A DNA stretch of 27,352 nucleotides, from IMG/VR virus record IMGVR_UViG_3300046011_003437, positions 1-27,352 of that record; one strand, written 5' to 3'. The position numbers were made by a program, and so were the translations under genes. Shown piece by piece: positions 1 through 7,263 of this stretch (position 1 is the first letter of the stretch; every line of letters begins with the position of its first letter). Under the pieces are notes generated by a model. It was given only the letters and a program-made list of their open reading frames with translations. It searched no databases and was not told where the DNA came from. The stretch is from a virus.

Positions 1-930
1 ACCCCCCCAGCGTCTGAGGACTATATCACACCTGTTGATGTTGTGCATTTGGATTACGTTCAGAGAATCGGAGAGCGAAGGGAAACGACAAATGAACTGG
101 TAGTCGCAGCAGGTGACTTCCAGTTTCCTTTTGAGGACCCAGAGGTTTACTCTTCGTTCCTTACGTTCCTTGCAGCAGAGCGACCAGACCGCATTGTTCT
201 CACAGGCGACATCCTTGACCTCACAGCGGTCAGCGCCTACGACAAGGACCCGCGTCTAGGGATGCCAGTCCAAGAAGAGCTTGCGCACACGCATCGTCGT
301 CTCGCAGAGATCCGCGCATCGGCTGGTCCAGAGGCGCAGATCCTCTTCCTCTACGGCAACCACGAGGCTCGCCTCTCCAAGTGGTTAGCGAAAAAGGCTC
401 CTGATCTTGTCGGACTTACGGATGCCGACGGGCGCGAGATCCTTTCACTTGCCAACCTCCTGCGCCTTGAGGCGTTGGACATTCAGCCGTGCCTAGACGA
501 AGGCGTATCCTACAGCGGGCCAGAGCATCTGCGCTCGTACTACCAGATCGCACCAGACCTCATCGCCACGCACGGAACCTACTCGCGCTCGACTGGCGGC
601 GGGGCAAGCATTATGCCAATCGTCAAGGCATCGGGAGTCTCCGTCGTTGGAGGACACGACCACTCACAGGGCGTTGCCTTTGAGACCATCGGAGGATTCG
701 CTGGTCTAGATGCCAAGCGCACCGCCGCCATCTCCACGGGGATGATGTGCCGACGCACCGAACTGGGCTACCTCGCCCAGCACCAGGTCAGCCGCTGGTC
801 GGCTGGCTTTGCGGTGATAGAACTATGGGGTGAAGAGGCTGGCCAGTGGCAGCCTGACTTCGCTTCGTGGACAGGAACAGAACTTGTGTGGCGCGGCAAA
901 CGCTACGCGCCTAAGAGTGTGCTAAAGTAG
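1..930 (+). CDS. Calcineurin-like metallophosphoesterase, probably 5'-truncated
   Basis: Metal-dependent phosphoesterase fold. Counting from the GTG at 43, the family motifs appear in order: GDFQFPF (Asp25), GDILD (Asp56, Asp59), GNHE (residues 105-108), His177 in THGTY, and GHDH (His205, His207). These residues bind the two metals and the phosphate. The first motif is normally DxH; here it is D-F-Q, so one usual metal ligand is Gln27. The frame stays open to base 1 and reads as plausible protein, and the GTG at 43 lacks a clear ribosome site, so the true start is probably outside the window. Phage members of this family are found near replication genes; the substrate cannot be told. The fold call is firm, the start is not. 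Confidence 0.85.
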   Translation, partial: TPPASEDYITPVDVVHLDYVQRIGERRETTNELVVAAGDFQFPFEDPEVYSSFLTFLAAERPDRIVLTGDILDLTAVSAYDKDPRLGMPVQEELAHTHRRLAEIRASAGPEAQILFLYGNHEARLSKWLAKKAPDLVGLTDADGREILSLANLLRLEALDIQPCLDEGVSYSGPEHLRSYYQIAPDLIATHGTYSRSTGGGASIMPIVKASGVSVVGGHDHSQGVAFETIGGFAGLDAKRTAAISTGMMCRRTELGYLAQHQVSRWSAGFAVIELWGEEAGQWQPDFASWTGTELVWRGKRYAPKSVLK

Positions 931-954
931 CATAACGAAATACAGGAGGGTCAA

Positions 955-1797
955 GTGGTCGGAGTCATCGGGTCGGGACAGGTAGCTCAACACGTCATCG
1001 CAGAGTTGCAGCGTCGCAACCTGCGCTATAAGGTATACACACGCTTGCCTCAGCCCAGTGCTGATGCAAGCATTTTTGTTTGGTACGACATTTCCTCTCT
1101 CCCGCAGCAACTCAGGGATGACGACATTACATCGGTCATCAACTGCGCTGCATTAAGAGATATTAACCTTTGCGACAAGAACCCAACGGACGCAGTAAGT
1201 GCCAACGTCTTCTTGCCGTCAATCATCGGAGACACGGTGCGTCAACTCTATGTGTCAACGGACTATGTGTTTGACACCAACGAGGAAGACCGACCGCTGA
1301 ACGAAGAGGCGGTTAGCCGTGGTGCGTTGAGCATCTATGGGCAGACCAAGTTGGATGGCGAGAAGGAAGTCCTGAAGCGGGGCGGAGTGGTCGCTCGCAT
1401 CAGCAGCCCTTGGGGTCTCTACCCTTCGCCAATGAAGCCAAGCTTTGTGGATATGATCGTCTCCCACAACAGGCCGCTGGACTTGCCAACCGACCAGTTC
1501 TTCAGCCCGACCTACCTGCCTGACGTGGCAGAACAGATGGTCAGGCTGGCGGTCGAGCCGTCCAATGGAATCTACCACCTCGTCAATCAGGGCAAGACCA
1601 ACTGGTTGGAGTTCGGGCGTATGGCTCGCTCCCTCCGCAAGGTCAAGGGAAAGATCTCAGGCTCAATGCGCTGGGACAAGACGCGCCCACAGAACGGCGC
1701 ACTCATCAACACACGACTCCCGCGTTTCCGAACGTGGGCTGAAGCAATGCAGGAATACCTTAGTGGCGACATAGCAGAAGGAAGGATCAAACGATGA
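955..1797 (+). CDS. RmlD-like NAD(P)-dependent sugar reductase (SDR superfamily)
   Basis: Resembles dTDP-4-dehydrorhamnose reductases, which reduce a 4-keto sugar nucleotide with NAD(P)H. Seen: N-terminal Rossmann motif GSGQVA (residues 6-11), STDYVFD (101-107) with the catalytic Ser/Thr, and YGQTK with Tyr128 and Lys132 (YxxxK). At 280 residues it matches the family length. The GTG start at 955 follows a strong AGGAGGG at a spacing of about 5 bases. It overlaps the next gene by 4 bases (ATGA), so the two are translationally coupled sugar-nucleotide enzymes. The exact substrate is not determined; an RmlC-like gene lies about 3.6 kb downstream. Confidence 0.85.
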   Translation: MVGVIGSGQVAQHVIAELQRRNLRYKVYTRLPQPSADASIFVWYDISSLPQQLRDDDITSVINCAALRDINLCDKNPTDAVSANVFLPSIIGDTVRQLYVSTDYVFDTNEEDRPLNEEAVSRGALSIYGQTKLDGEKEVLKRGGVVARISSPWGLYPSPMKPSFVDMIVSHNRPLDLPTDQFFSPTYLPDVAEQMVRLAVEPSNGIYHLVNQGKTNWLEFGRMARSLRKVKGKISGSMRWDKTRPQNGALINTRLPRFRTWAEAMQEYLSGDIAEGRIKR

Positions 1798-2747
1798 AAG
1801 TATTAGTGGTCGGACATCGTGGCTTCATCGGCCCCCTTGTCGTTAAGCATCTTAAGCACTCAGGCGCACAGGTTCACGGCATTGACGAGTCGTGGTACGA
1901 CGAGAGCATCCGTGGTCTGAACGCAGAACACTTGCCTCACTCAGAGCGCACAGGCAAGAACGCCCGCTTCATTGACATTGACACGCTCGGCTCCTACGAC
2001 GTGATTGTCTGGCTCGCTGCGGTGAGCAACGACCATATGGGGAACCTTGATGAGTTCGATACCTACTGGTCTAACTACGAGTTGCCGAAGCTCAAGGCAG
2101 ATGAGTTCTGGTCGCGCAATCCGAACGGACGCTTTGTCTACATCTCGTCGGCTTCGGTGTACGGTGCCAACGGCGACATTGCCAAGGAAGATACCGAGAC
2201 CGATCCGCTGACTGCCTACTCTAAGAGTAAGGTAAGGATGGACGAGTGGCTCAAGCAGCAGGACCGCTCGTGGGTATCGCTGCGCCTCGGCACCCTGTGG
2301 GGTGTCTCACCGAATATGCGCCGCGACCTAGTGGTCAATGCCTTCACGTGGGAGGCGATCCACAAGAAGCACATCCACCCACAGTCGGAGGCCAAGCGCC
2401 CGATCCTCAACGTGGACGACGCTGGCTGGATCATCTCGCTCGCTGCAATCCTGCCGTCGGTGCAGGGAATCTACAACGCTTGCTCAGAGAACGTCACGGT
2501 CACGCAGTTGGCTGATCGCATCGGCAACGCAACTGGTGCCGAGGTCTCACCATACACTGGTAGCGACGGCGACAAGCGCGACTACTGGATGGACAACGGT
2601 CGGCTGCTCTACCACTTTGAGATCCGCGATGGCGAGTTGGCGAAGACCAGCAACCCAGCGGAGATCCTTGACGTGGAGCAGGCGCTGCTTGCCTACGGCG
2701 GCAACCTCCGCACGCGCACGGAGATCTACAAAGAAGGACTTGAGTGA
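1794..2747 (+). CDS. NAD-dependent epimerase/dehydratase (extended SDR)
   Basis: Extended short-chain dehydrogenase acting on a nucleotide sugar. Seen: GHRGFIG (residues 7-13, GxxGxxG), YISSASVYG with the active-site Ser near 118-119, and YSKSK with Tyr142 and Lys146. At 317 residues it is normal for UDP-/dTDP-sugar epimerases or dehydratases. The start ATG overlaps the upstream RmlD-like stop (ATGA), and the stop overlaps the GTGA start of the next gene, so it sits in the middle of a coupled operon. Whether it epimerises or dehydrates cannot be decided from sequence. Confidence 0.88.
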   Translation: MKVLVVGHRGFIGPLVVKHLKHSGAQVHGIDESWYDESIRGLNAEHLPHSERTGKNARFIDIDTLGSYDVIVWLAAVSNDHMGNLDEFDTYWSNYELPKLKADEFWSRNPNGRFVYISSASVYGANGDIAKEDTETDPLTAYSKSKVRMDEWLKQQDRSWVSLRLGTLWGVSPNMRRDLVVNAFTWEAIHKKHIHPQSEAKRPILNVDDAGWIISLAAILPSVQGIYNACSENVTVTQLADRIGNATGAEVSPYTGSDGDKRDYWMDNGRLLYHFEIRDGELAKTSNPAEILDVEQALLAYGGNLRTRTEIYKEGLE

Positions 2748-3421
2748 GCAACTTCTCTGGCATCCTTGACGGATACCTCGCCCGCAAGGCGGTGATCGGT
2801 CGCCCTGCTGTTGCCCGATGGCGTGGCTCGCTGCTCGGTGCCTGCGTGCGCCAGCAGTGGTACGCCGCCGAAAAGGTGGAGCCGAGCAACCCGTTCCCTG
2901 ACAACCTCTACCGCATCTTCGAGCGCGGTCACGCCGTTGCTGAGGTGCTGAACAAGGCGGGCAAGGATGCCCTTGCTGCTGGCGAACTGCTGGAGTTCCA
3001 AGAAGAGGTGCCAGTCCTGCTCCCAGAGTTTGACTTCTCTGGCAACGTGGACGCGCTGGTCAAGTGGCCTGACGGCAGGCGGGAGGTCTGGGAGTATAAG
3101 TCCACGACCAACCGAGGGATGCAGTATATCCGCGAGGTCAAGCCCGAACACGCAGTCCAGGCCTCGGTCTATGCCTACATCCTTGAGAAGGAGTTGGGCG
3201 AGCCAGTCGAGGCACGAGTCATCTATGCCGCCGCCGAAGACTTCAAGCTCCTTGAGTTCAGGCTAGACCGAGCGTGGCGAGACCGCGCCCTCCGCGTCCT
3301 TCGTGTGCTACAATACTACGGCAAGCGGAAACCGCCTCGCTTGCCGTCCCGAAGGGGGAAGGATATGAAGGCGGAGTGGCCCTGCAAGGGCTGCCAATGG
3401 TTGAAGGAGTGTAGAGGATGA
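2744..3421 (+). CDS. Cas4/RecB-like PD-(D/E)XK nuclease with Fe-S cysteines
   Basis: Predicted exonuclease of the Cas4/AddB-like type. Visible active-site set: His63 (RGHAVAE), Asp103 (GNVDALV), Glu117-x-Lys119 (WEYKS) and Gln139 (HAVQASVYA). Four cysteines, Cys34 near the N terminus and Cys214, Cys217 and Cys223 at the C terminus, match the arrangement that binds a 4Fe-4S cluster in Cas4-type nucleases. Length is 225 residues. GTG start, 4-base overlap with the epimerase gene; its stop overlaps the ERF gene. Pairing with an annealing protein suggests a role in making recombinogenic 3' single-stranded ends. No CRISPR array or Cas1/Cas2 is present, so a role in spacer acquisition is not implied. 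Confidence 0.85.
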   Translation: MSNFSGILDGYLARKAVIGRPAVARWRGSLLGACVRQQWYAAEKVEPSNPFPDNLYRIFERGHAVAEVLNKAGKDALAAGELLEFQEEVPVLLPEFDFSGNVDALVKWPDGRREVWEYKSTTNRGMQYIREVKPEHAVQASVYAYILEKELGEPVEARVIYAAAEDFKLLEFRLDRAWRDRALRVLRVLQYYGKRKPPRLPSRRGKDMKAEWPCKGCQWLKECRG

Positions 3422-3933
3422 CGCAGCCAGTCAAACTCGCCGCTAAGATTGCCAAGGTAATGGAAGCGGTCGGGTATGTAGCGAAGACAGGAACTAACTC
3501 AGCACAGGGATACAAGTTCGTGCAGGCATCGGCAGTTGCCGACAAGGTGCGCGAGCAGCTCGTGAAGTTCAATGTCTCAATGACACCGACACAGATCGAT
3601 GTCATCAGCGAGGGTCTGACACCAAGCGGCAAGCAGGCGTTGCTTACGCTCCGCTTCACGTGGACACTCACCGATGGTGATTCGGGTGAGACCATCTCGT
3701 TCCAGTCGGTCGGCACAGGCGCAGACTCAGGCGACAAGGCGGCATATAAGGCTGCGACTGGCGCACTGAAGTATGCGCTGCTCACAGGGTTCCTCATCCC
3801 AACGGGTGATGATCCAGAGGCTGACCTATCCACGGATCGCGTGGGCGAGGCGGCGAAGAAGATCTTCGGGGATACGGAGAAGGTCGCTCCTGCCCCAGCC
3901 AAGAAGCCCGACCTGAATGATTTGGAGTTCTAA
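3418..3933 (+). CDS. erf: ERF-family single-strand annealing recombinase
   Basis: Matches the ERF superfamily of phage single-strand annealing proteins. The N-terminal half is a helix-rich segment ending in QGYKFVQASAVADKVRE. The hallmark GTGADSGDKAAYKAATGA block is followed by LKYALLTGFLIPTGDDPEA. Length is 171 residues. It would coat single-stranded DNA and anneal complementary strands during replication or circularisation. It overlaps the Cas4-like nuclease gene by 4 bases (ATGA), a nuclease-annealase pairing typical of phage recombination modules. The short charged tail rich in Ala/Pro/Lys may contact single-strand binding protein (inference). Confidence 0.9.
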   Translation: MTQPVKLAAKIAKVMEAVGYVAKTGTNSAQGYKFVQASAVADKVREQLVKFNVSMTPTQIDVISEGLTPSGKQALLTLRFTWTLTDGDSGETISFQSVGTGADSGDKAAYKAATGALKYALLTGFLIPTGDDPEADLSTDRVGEAAKKIFGDTEKVAPAPAKKPDLNDLEF

Positions 3934-3934
3934 G

Positions 3935-4354
3935 ATGGCAGAATTTGCACGAGGTCCACAGGTAGCATACGACGTATGGCTCTCCGATAAGAAGGAGCCA
4001 AAGGAGAAGGAGTTCAAGACTGGCACGAAGGCCTTTGAGTTCTTCGCCTCCCGATCCACCAATGAGTACCAGCAGTGGAAGGCAGCCGACAAGGAGACAC
4101 GCGGTGCCGAGCCTGCTGCGAAGTATGTGTACCTAACGCTCACCGTCTTTGACAAGAAGACGCAGGAGCATATGTACAAGATCTACTACAAGGTATCCGA
4201 AGCCAAGACGAAGAACCCAGGCGAGAAGCGTCCGAACATCCACGTCACGGGCGAGTCCCGCAACGTGCGAGAGTACGAGGGCAAGGCGTATGAAGACGTG
4301 ACGGTGCGCGACGCATCGCCACTCATCTGGACACCAATGGAACCAAGGGAATGA
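3935..4354 (+). CDS. Conserved-looking hypothetical protein next to erf
   Basis: I do not recognise this 139-residue, lysine- and glutamate-rich protein. The middle (VYLTLTVFDKKTQEHMYKIYYKV) reads as beta-strands and could form a small barrel. I chose ATG 3935 over the in-frame ATG at 3917 because GGAG lies about 7 bases upstream and the other start would overlap the erf end. Its place directly behind a single-strand annealing gene makes a single-stranded-DNA-binding or recombination-accessory role possible, but no OB-fold signature can be claimed by eye. Confidence 0.75.
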   Translation: MAEFARGPQVAYDVWLSDKKEPKEKEFKTGTKAFEFFASRSTNEYQQWKAADKETRGAEPAAKYVYLTLTVFDKKTQEHMYKIYYKVSEAKTKNPGEKRPNIHVTGESRNVREYEGKAYEDVTVRDASPLIWTPMEPRE

Positions 4355-4584
4355 TTACCACGCCAGAGGACGCAGTAGCAGCCGCAAGCTGCGCACTGGC
4401 ACGCATCTCTACGTTCAAGTCCCAGGGTCGGCACGACGGTGGCTGCCAGTTCTGCAAGGTAGACCCACGGGAACTCTGTCGAGTGGTGGCGGTGTTTATG
4501 GACGACTCCGCGAACTCCGTCACCATTCGGCTCTACGAATCTGAGCAGGCCCAGAAGACGATGGAGTCTATGTGGCTGGGGTAA
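4351..4584 (+). CDS. Small hypothetical protein with Cys motif
   Basis: 77 residues, ATGA-coupled to the gene before it. A GGCQFCKVDPRELC stretch places Cys residues as CxxC...C, which might bind zinc or only be structural. The rest is short helices and a VTIRLYES strand. No family recognised. Coupling and codon use typical of the operon support it as a real gene. Confidence 0.65.
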   Translation: MITTPEDAVAAASCALARISTFKSQGRHDGGCQFCKVDPRELCRVVAVFMDDSANSVTIRLYESEQAQKTMESMWLG

Positions 4585-4763
4585 AAGCTCAAAAGGGTGG
4601 CAAGAGCGTACCCCCCAAGTGGACGGTGCGCCCCTGCATCAAGTGCGCCACTGCCATTGAGAAGCAGGCAGAATCTTACTGCGTACAGTCTATTGAGTTC
4701 ATTGGCGCAAGGAGAAGCACCGAATGGCACTGGGTACATAGAAAATGCTTAGATACGAAATAA
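4572..4763 (+). CDS. Small zinc-ribbon-like protein
   Basis: 63 residues with a GTG start inside the end of the previous gene. PCIKCATAI gives a CxxC knuckle, followed by a later Cys (SYC) and a C-terminal His-x5-Cys region (WHWVHRKC), a plausible zinc-binding set. Basic overall. Possible DNA- or RNA-binding accessory factor; no specific family recognised. Confidence 0.6.
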   Translation: MAGVKAQKGGKSVPPKWTVRPCIKCATAIEKQAESYCVQSIEFIGARRSTEWHWVHRKCLDTK

Positions 4764-5035
4764 CTCGCGGTGCGCGGATGATCGATGATGATCTGGACAT
4801 TGTCCAGAACGGAGACATCTGCTATCTCCTTGACGGCAGATACGGGAGGATCTGGGCTGGCCTGTCGGTACGCTATGATAGCGGGACTGCGCCAGAAGGA
4901 TGGTTCTTCCTTCGTGAAACCATTGAGAACCGAGTCCTCAACAAAGAGTTGATTGCCGCTGGGCTTGTTGAGCTTGGCGACAGGGTAGATGTGGGCAGGC
5001 GCACTGTCCAGTTAGCGAGGGTCAAGCGTGGGTAA
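4745..5035 (+). CDS. Hypothetical protein
   Basis: 96 residues, not recognised. The N-terminal half (DICYLLDGRYGRIWAGLSVRY) looks like beta-strands and the tail is basic. Two starts are possible: ATG 4745 (overlaps the previous gene by 19 bases) and ATG 4778; neither has a strong ribosome site. The end overlaps the GTG start of the Hjc-like gene by 8 bases, which supports expression within the operon. Confidence 0.6.
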   Translation: MLRYEITRGARMIDDDLDIVQNGDICYLLDGRYGRIWAGLSVRYDSGTAPEGWFFLRETIENRVLNKELIAAGLVELGDRVDVGRRTVQLARVKRG

Positions 5036-5399
5036 GATGAAAGACCTAGCGATCCAAGAGGTGAACGCCGAGCGTTCGTCTCGTGGCAAGCGTGCTAGGC
5101 AGCGAGGCAACTCGTTCGAGAGGGAGGTCGCCGCTCGCCTCAATGGCAAGCGGACAGGGATGTTCGGAGGGAAGAACGACGTAGAGGCTGGGTACTTCGT
5201 GATCCAGTGCAAGGTCGGGCTGTCCTACCCAGAACGCCTAGACAAATGGTTAAGAGAACTTAACCCAAAGGCTGACCAGTTGGCAGTCCTTGTGGTTGGA
5301 GATTCGCCAGGAGCAGGTACACGTCGGCGTGCCTTGGCAGTGATAGACTTCGACGACTTCGTACAGCACTATGGTAAGGAGGATCAAGGTGAGCGTTGA
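5028..5399 (+). CDS. Hjc-like PD-(D/E)XK nuclease (putative Holliday-junction resolvase)
   Basis: 123-residue nuclease with the archaeal-Hjc/phage-resolvase pattern: a basic RQRGNSFEREVAARL helix with Glu31, then Asp51 in GGKNDVEAG, then Gln60-Cys-Lys62 in VIQCKVG. This is the E...D...(E/Q)xK catalytic core that cuts four-way or branched DNA. GTG start at 5028, overlapping the gene before. It lies in the same operon as the annealing protein and the Cas4-like nuclease, and would resolve branched intermediates before packaging. A general VRR-NUC-type nuclease is the alternative. Confidence 0.75.
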   Translation: MGKMKDLAIQEVNAERSSRGKRARQRGNSFEREVAARLNGKRTGMFGGKNDVEAGYFVIQCKVGLSYPERLDKWLRELNPKADQLAVLVVGDSPGAGTRRRALAVIDFDDFVQHYGKEDQGER

Positions 5400-5943
5400 A
5401 CCAAAGATTATGCAGGCGAATGTCTACAAGGACAGCCGAGGATACTTCAGCGAAGTACTGAAGGGCTTCGGATTCAGCCAGATCAATATGTCGTGGAGCA
5501 TCGGCGGAACCTTCCGTGGCATCCACGCCCAGCGACTGATGGACAAGGCGATGTGGGTTGCCAGCGGCAAGGCCATCGTCTATGCGGTCAACCTTGACCC
5601 ATCATCTATTCTCTACGGCAAGGTCATCTCCGAAACGATGGAGGCTGGAGACGGTAAGGTTTTCTACGCCCCGTGGTGGTGGGGTCGGGGCTTCCTCGCT
5701 CTTGAGGACACGACCGTGACCTATGCCACGACCGATGTCTACCGAGCAGAACACGAAGTCGGCATCTCGTATGTCGGTCTAGCAGACATCGAGAGGGACC
5801 TAGAAAAGATCAAGGCGCAGCTCATCATCAGCGACAAGGACAAGGCTGCTCAGTCCATCAAGACTGACGGCACCTCGGAGAACCTTGCCAACTGGAAGCG
5901 TGCTGGCGACGACATTCTCCGAGACAGGATCGAGGAAGAGTGA
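5389..5943 (+). CDS. RmlC-like cupin (dTDP-4-dehydrorhamnose 3,5-epimerase-like)
   Basis: 184-residue cupin of the RmlC type. Seen: DSRGYFSEVL near the N terminus, QINMSWS, then GTFRGIHAQ with the conserved catalytic His46, and a VTYATTDVYRAEHEVGI segment matching the family's Y..t..Y....E.gI region. The usual PxGfaHGF segment is replaced by PWWWGRGFL, so that part of the active site is altered. GTG 5389 is chosen because AGGAGG sits 6 bases upstream; an in-frame ATG at 5371 has no such site and overlaps the upstream gene more. The C-terminal 50 residues are charged and helical, beyond the cupin. Likely works with the RmlD-like and epimerase genes at 955-2747. Confidence 0.8.
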   Translation: MSVEPKIMQANVYKDSRGYFSEVLKGFGFSQINMSWSIGGTFRGIHAQRLMDKAMWVASGKAIVYAVNLDPSSILYGKVISETMEAGDGKVFYAPWWWGRGFLALEDTTVTYATTDVYRAEHEVGISYVGLADIERDLEKIKAQLIISDKDKAAQSIKTDGTSENLANWKRAGDDILRDRIEEE

Positions 5944-6113
5944 GCATCCCATCCAAGAAGCGCAAGCCTGATGCCATTGTGGTGTCGCAGGTATGGCTTC
6001 ACATCTACAAGCTCATCCTAGACGGGCTAGATGGGCAACCGAACAAGGAGCAGTTGGCCGCCTATGCTGCCAACTCGATCATCAAGGAGGTGGACTTTGG
6101 CTACGCAACCTAA
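5940..6113 (+). CDS. Small hypothetical protein (57 aa)
   Basis: A short gene starting GTG and overlapping the RmlC-like stop by 4 bases (GTGA), with GAGGAAG just upstream. The product is basic at the N terminus (IPSKKRKPDAIV) followed by a helical segment (VWLHIYKLILDGLDG) and NKEQLAAYAANSII. No family recognised. The 4-base overlap and GC-rich third positions, like the neighbours, support it. Confidence 0.6.
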   Translation: MSIPSKKRKPDAIVVSQVWLHIYKLILDGLDGQPNKEQLAAYAANSIIKEVDFGYAT

Positions 6114-6300
6114 CGAGGAGAACGAGCAGATCGTTCCGTCAACCATCCGACAAATCATCACGGCACCAGTGGCTACGCAGCAGTCCAGAGGGACGCTGCT
6201 CTACGGTGCGGCGGCTGCCTTTGCTGCCTTCGCTCCGCTGCCCTTTGGTGCCATTGCTGCCGCGCTGGTGGCAATCCTCGCAGCAGAACGGAAGAAGTGA
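6097..6300 (+). CDS. Small membrane protein with TTG start
   Basis: 67 residues starting at TTG 6097, exactly 6 bases after AAGGAGG (6084-6090); that ribosome site decides the start over an in-frame ATG at 6031. The N-terminal 33 residues are soluble (QPNEENEQIVPSTIRQII). A hydrophobic stretch from LLYGAAAAFAAFAPLPFGAI onward forms one or two membrane segments, ending in charged ERKK. Function unknown; size and topology would suit a holin- or antiholin-like or membrane-stress protein, but this is not evidence of one. Confidence 0.65.
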   Translation: MATQPNEENEQIVPSTIRQIITAPVATQQSRGTLLYGAAAAFAAFAPLPFGAIAAALVAILAAERKK

Positions 6301-6500
6301 AACTTGGACTCGCGTGTAATCGGTGCAAAGGAAGACTCAAGGCAACACGAGATGCTCCGTATACACTTAGAGAGTATACGCTCAGGCTATTCAAGTGCGA
6401 AGCCTGCGGCAAGAAGGTCGCCGTCGCGTGGTTCATCGTCGGAGAATCAAAAGCCCGCTGGCTGGAAAGGCTCTATGAGGAACACACCGAAGGACTTTGA
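6297..6500 (+). CDS. Small zinc-ribbon protein
   Basis: 67 residues. Two knuckles, CNRC near residue 7 and CEAC near 34, form a classic four-cysteine zinc ribbon separated by about 24 residues, followed by a helical tail (ARWLERLYEEHTEG). GTG start overlaps the preceding membrane-protein stop (GTGA). Likely a nucleic-acid or protein interaction adaptor; no target can be named. Confidence 0.7.
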   Translation: MKLGLACNRCKGRLKATRDAPYTLREYTLRLFKCEACGKKVAVAWFIVGESKARWLERLYEEHTEGL

Positions 6501-6837
6501 GCAGTACTTCCAAGGACTCTACGACGAGGCGCGGGACATCCTTGTCCAGCGTCAGGCGCAGTATGGCCCAGCCAACATCGAGTCCCTCGGTATCCCAGGT
6601 GTGTTCTCTCGGATGAGCGACGACAAGATGAGCCGCATCAAGAAGGCGTTGAGCGGTGAGTTCATCAAGGGTCGCGTCGTCCTCTCGCAGGATTCCCTGA
6701 AGGAGCTTCAGCACCCGTCGGTGCGCGATGCCCTGATGGATGCCGCCAACTACTGCCTCATCCTTGTCTCCCTCATCGAGAGCGAGTGGTCTAACTTGGA
6801 GTTGGACTACGACCCTGGCGATGGGGTTGAGTACTAA
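6475..6837 (+). CDS. DUF1599/MazG-like protein
   Basis: 120 residues, all-alpha. YDEARDILVQRQAQYGPANI, GIPGVFSRMSDDKMSRIKKAL and SVRDALMDAANYCLILVSLI follow the DUF1599 pattern (YG...GL.gi..Ri.dK..R...D...D.anY), related to MazG-type nucleotide pyrophosphohydrolases. Such proteins may hydrolyse or sense nucleotides in phage infection. I use ATG 6475, with GGAAAGG a few bases upstream; the longer frame to 6304 is a shadow of the zinc-ribbon gene. Overlaps the zinc-ribbon gene by 26 bases. Confidence 0.7.
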   Translation: MRNTPKDFEQYFQGLYDEARDILVQRQAQYGPANIESLGIPGVFSRMSDDKMSRIKKALSGEFIKGRVVLSQDSLKELQHPSVRDALMDAANYCLILVSLIESEWSNLELDYDPGDGVEY

Positions 6838-7057
6838 TAAAGACCCCCTAGAAGCTTCCGTAGAATCGCTTCTAGAGGGTCTAGGAGCCACGGAGAGCCA
6901 CGTTTCCACCCTTGGTGGTGTCCTACCCCTACTTAGCCACGGCGAACGTCAGTTCGTCGCTCTCGGTGTATACCTAGCATTGGAGTTGATCCGCAATGAC
7001 GGACGAAGATCAGAAGGTTCGGGAACTCTTCCGCGAGGCCGCGAAGAAAGAGGGTAA
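6821..7057 (+). CDS. Hypothetical protein overlapping both neighbours
   Basis: 78 residues from ATG 6821, overlapping the previous gene by 17 bases and the next by 62. The middle (SHGERQFVALGVYLALELIRNDGRR) reads as a believable helix; the tail is low-complexity and lies in the overlap. The start has only a weak ribosome site, and a near-perfect hairpin (6841-6882) covers codons 7-21, so translation may be controlled or the frame may be incidental. Not recognised. Confidence 0.45.
   Translation: MGLSTNKDPLEASVESLLEGLGATESHVSTLGGVLPLLSHGERQFVALGVYLALELIRNDGRRSEGSGTLPRGREERG
6841..6882 (+). other. 15-bp stem-loop at gene junction (attenuator or internal terminator?)
   Basis: AGACCCCCTAGAAGC (6841-6855) pairs with GCTTCTAGAGGGTCT (6868-6882) with one mismatch and a 12-base loop. 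It begins 3 bases after the DUF1599-like stop and lies inside the 5' end of the next putative gene. No T-run follows, so an ordinary intrinsic terminator is unlikely; an mRNA-processing or translational-control hairpin fits better. Confidence 0.55.
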
Positions 7058-7202
7058 GTCCCTGCGCCAGTGGTGTCGGGATAACGGCATTGTCTACGAC
7101 ACGCTGATCGGTCGTGAGATTCCTTCAGACACTCCACTCTCCGCCATCCACGACCACGATGGTACGTACTTCGGTGTCTGTCCAGCCTGCGCAAAAGAAT
7201 GA
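6996..7202 (+). CDS. Small hypothetical protein, last gene of the left operon
   Basis: 68 residues: a charged helical N terminus (DEDQKVRELFREAAKKEGKS), a LRQWCRDNGIVYDTLIGREI segment that could be a helix-turn-helix, and a C-terminal CPAC. GGAG lies about 11 bases before the ATG. The stop is immediately followed by the hairpin at 7201-7232. A small DNA-binding role is possible but not established. Confidence 0.6.
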   Translation: MTDEDQKVRELFREAAKKEGKSLRQWCRDNGIVYDTLIGREIPSDTPLSAIHDHDGTYFGVCPACAKE

Positions 7203-7232
7203 ACCCCTGCTGGGAGGAGCCAGCAGGGGTTC
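7201..7232. terminator. Perfect 13-bp hairpin between convergent operons
   Basis: GAACCCCTGCTGG (7201-7213) and CCAGCAGGGGTTC (7220-7232) are exact reverse complements around a 6-base loop. It lies at the end of the rightward operon and 31 bases beyond the end of the leftward one. There is no T-run on the plus-strand side; read leftward, it is followed by a short TTCTTTT. A bidirectional transcription terminator is the natural reading. A weaker 5-bp stem (7239-7257) follows. Confidence 0.75.
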
Positions 7233-7263
7233 AGTAGTCGGGCAGGGGGACCGCCCGTCGGAG

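Noticed and set aside
2744-3421. Cas4 gene as part of a CRISPR system
   Set aside because: No repeat-spacer array and no Cas1 or Cas2 nearby; the linkage is to ERF recombination.
3258-3902. Minus-strand frame (214 aa) opposite erf
   Set aside because: Shadow of the Cas4-like and erf genes, which show clear motifs on the plus strand.
4351-4763. Frameshifted single gene from the 4351 and 4572 frames
   Set aside because: Each frame has its own start and stop and its own Cys motif, with a 13-base overlap like other junctions here.
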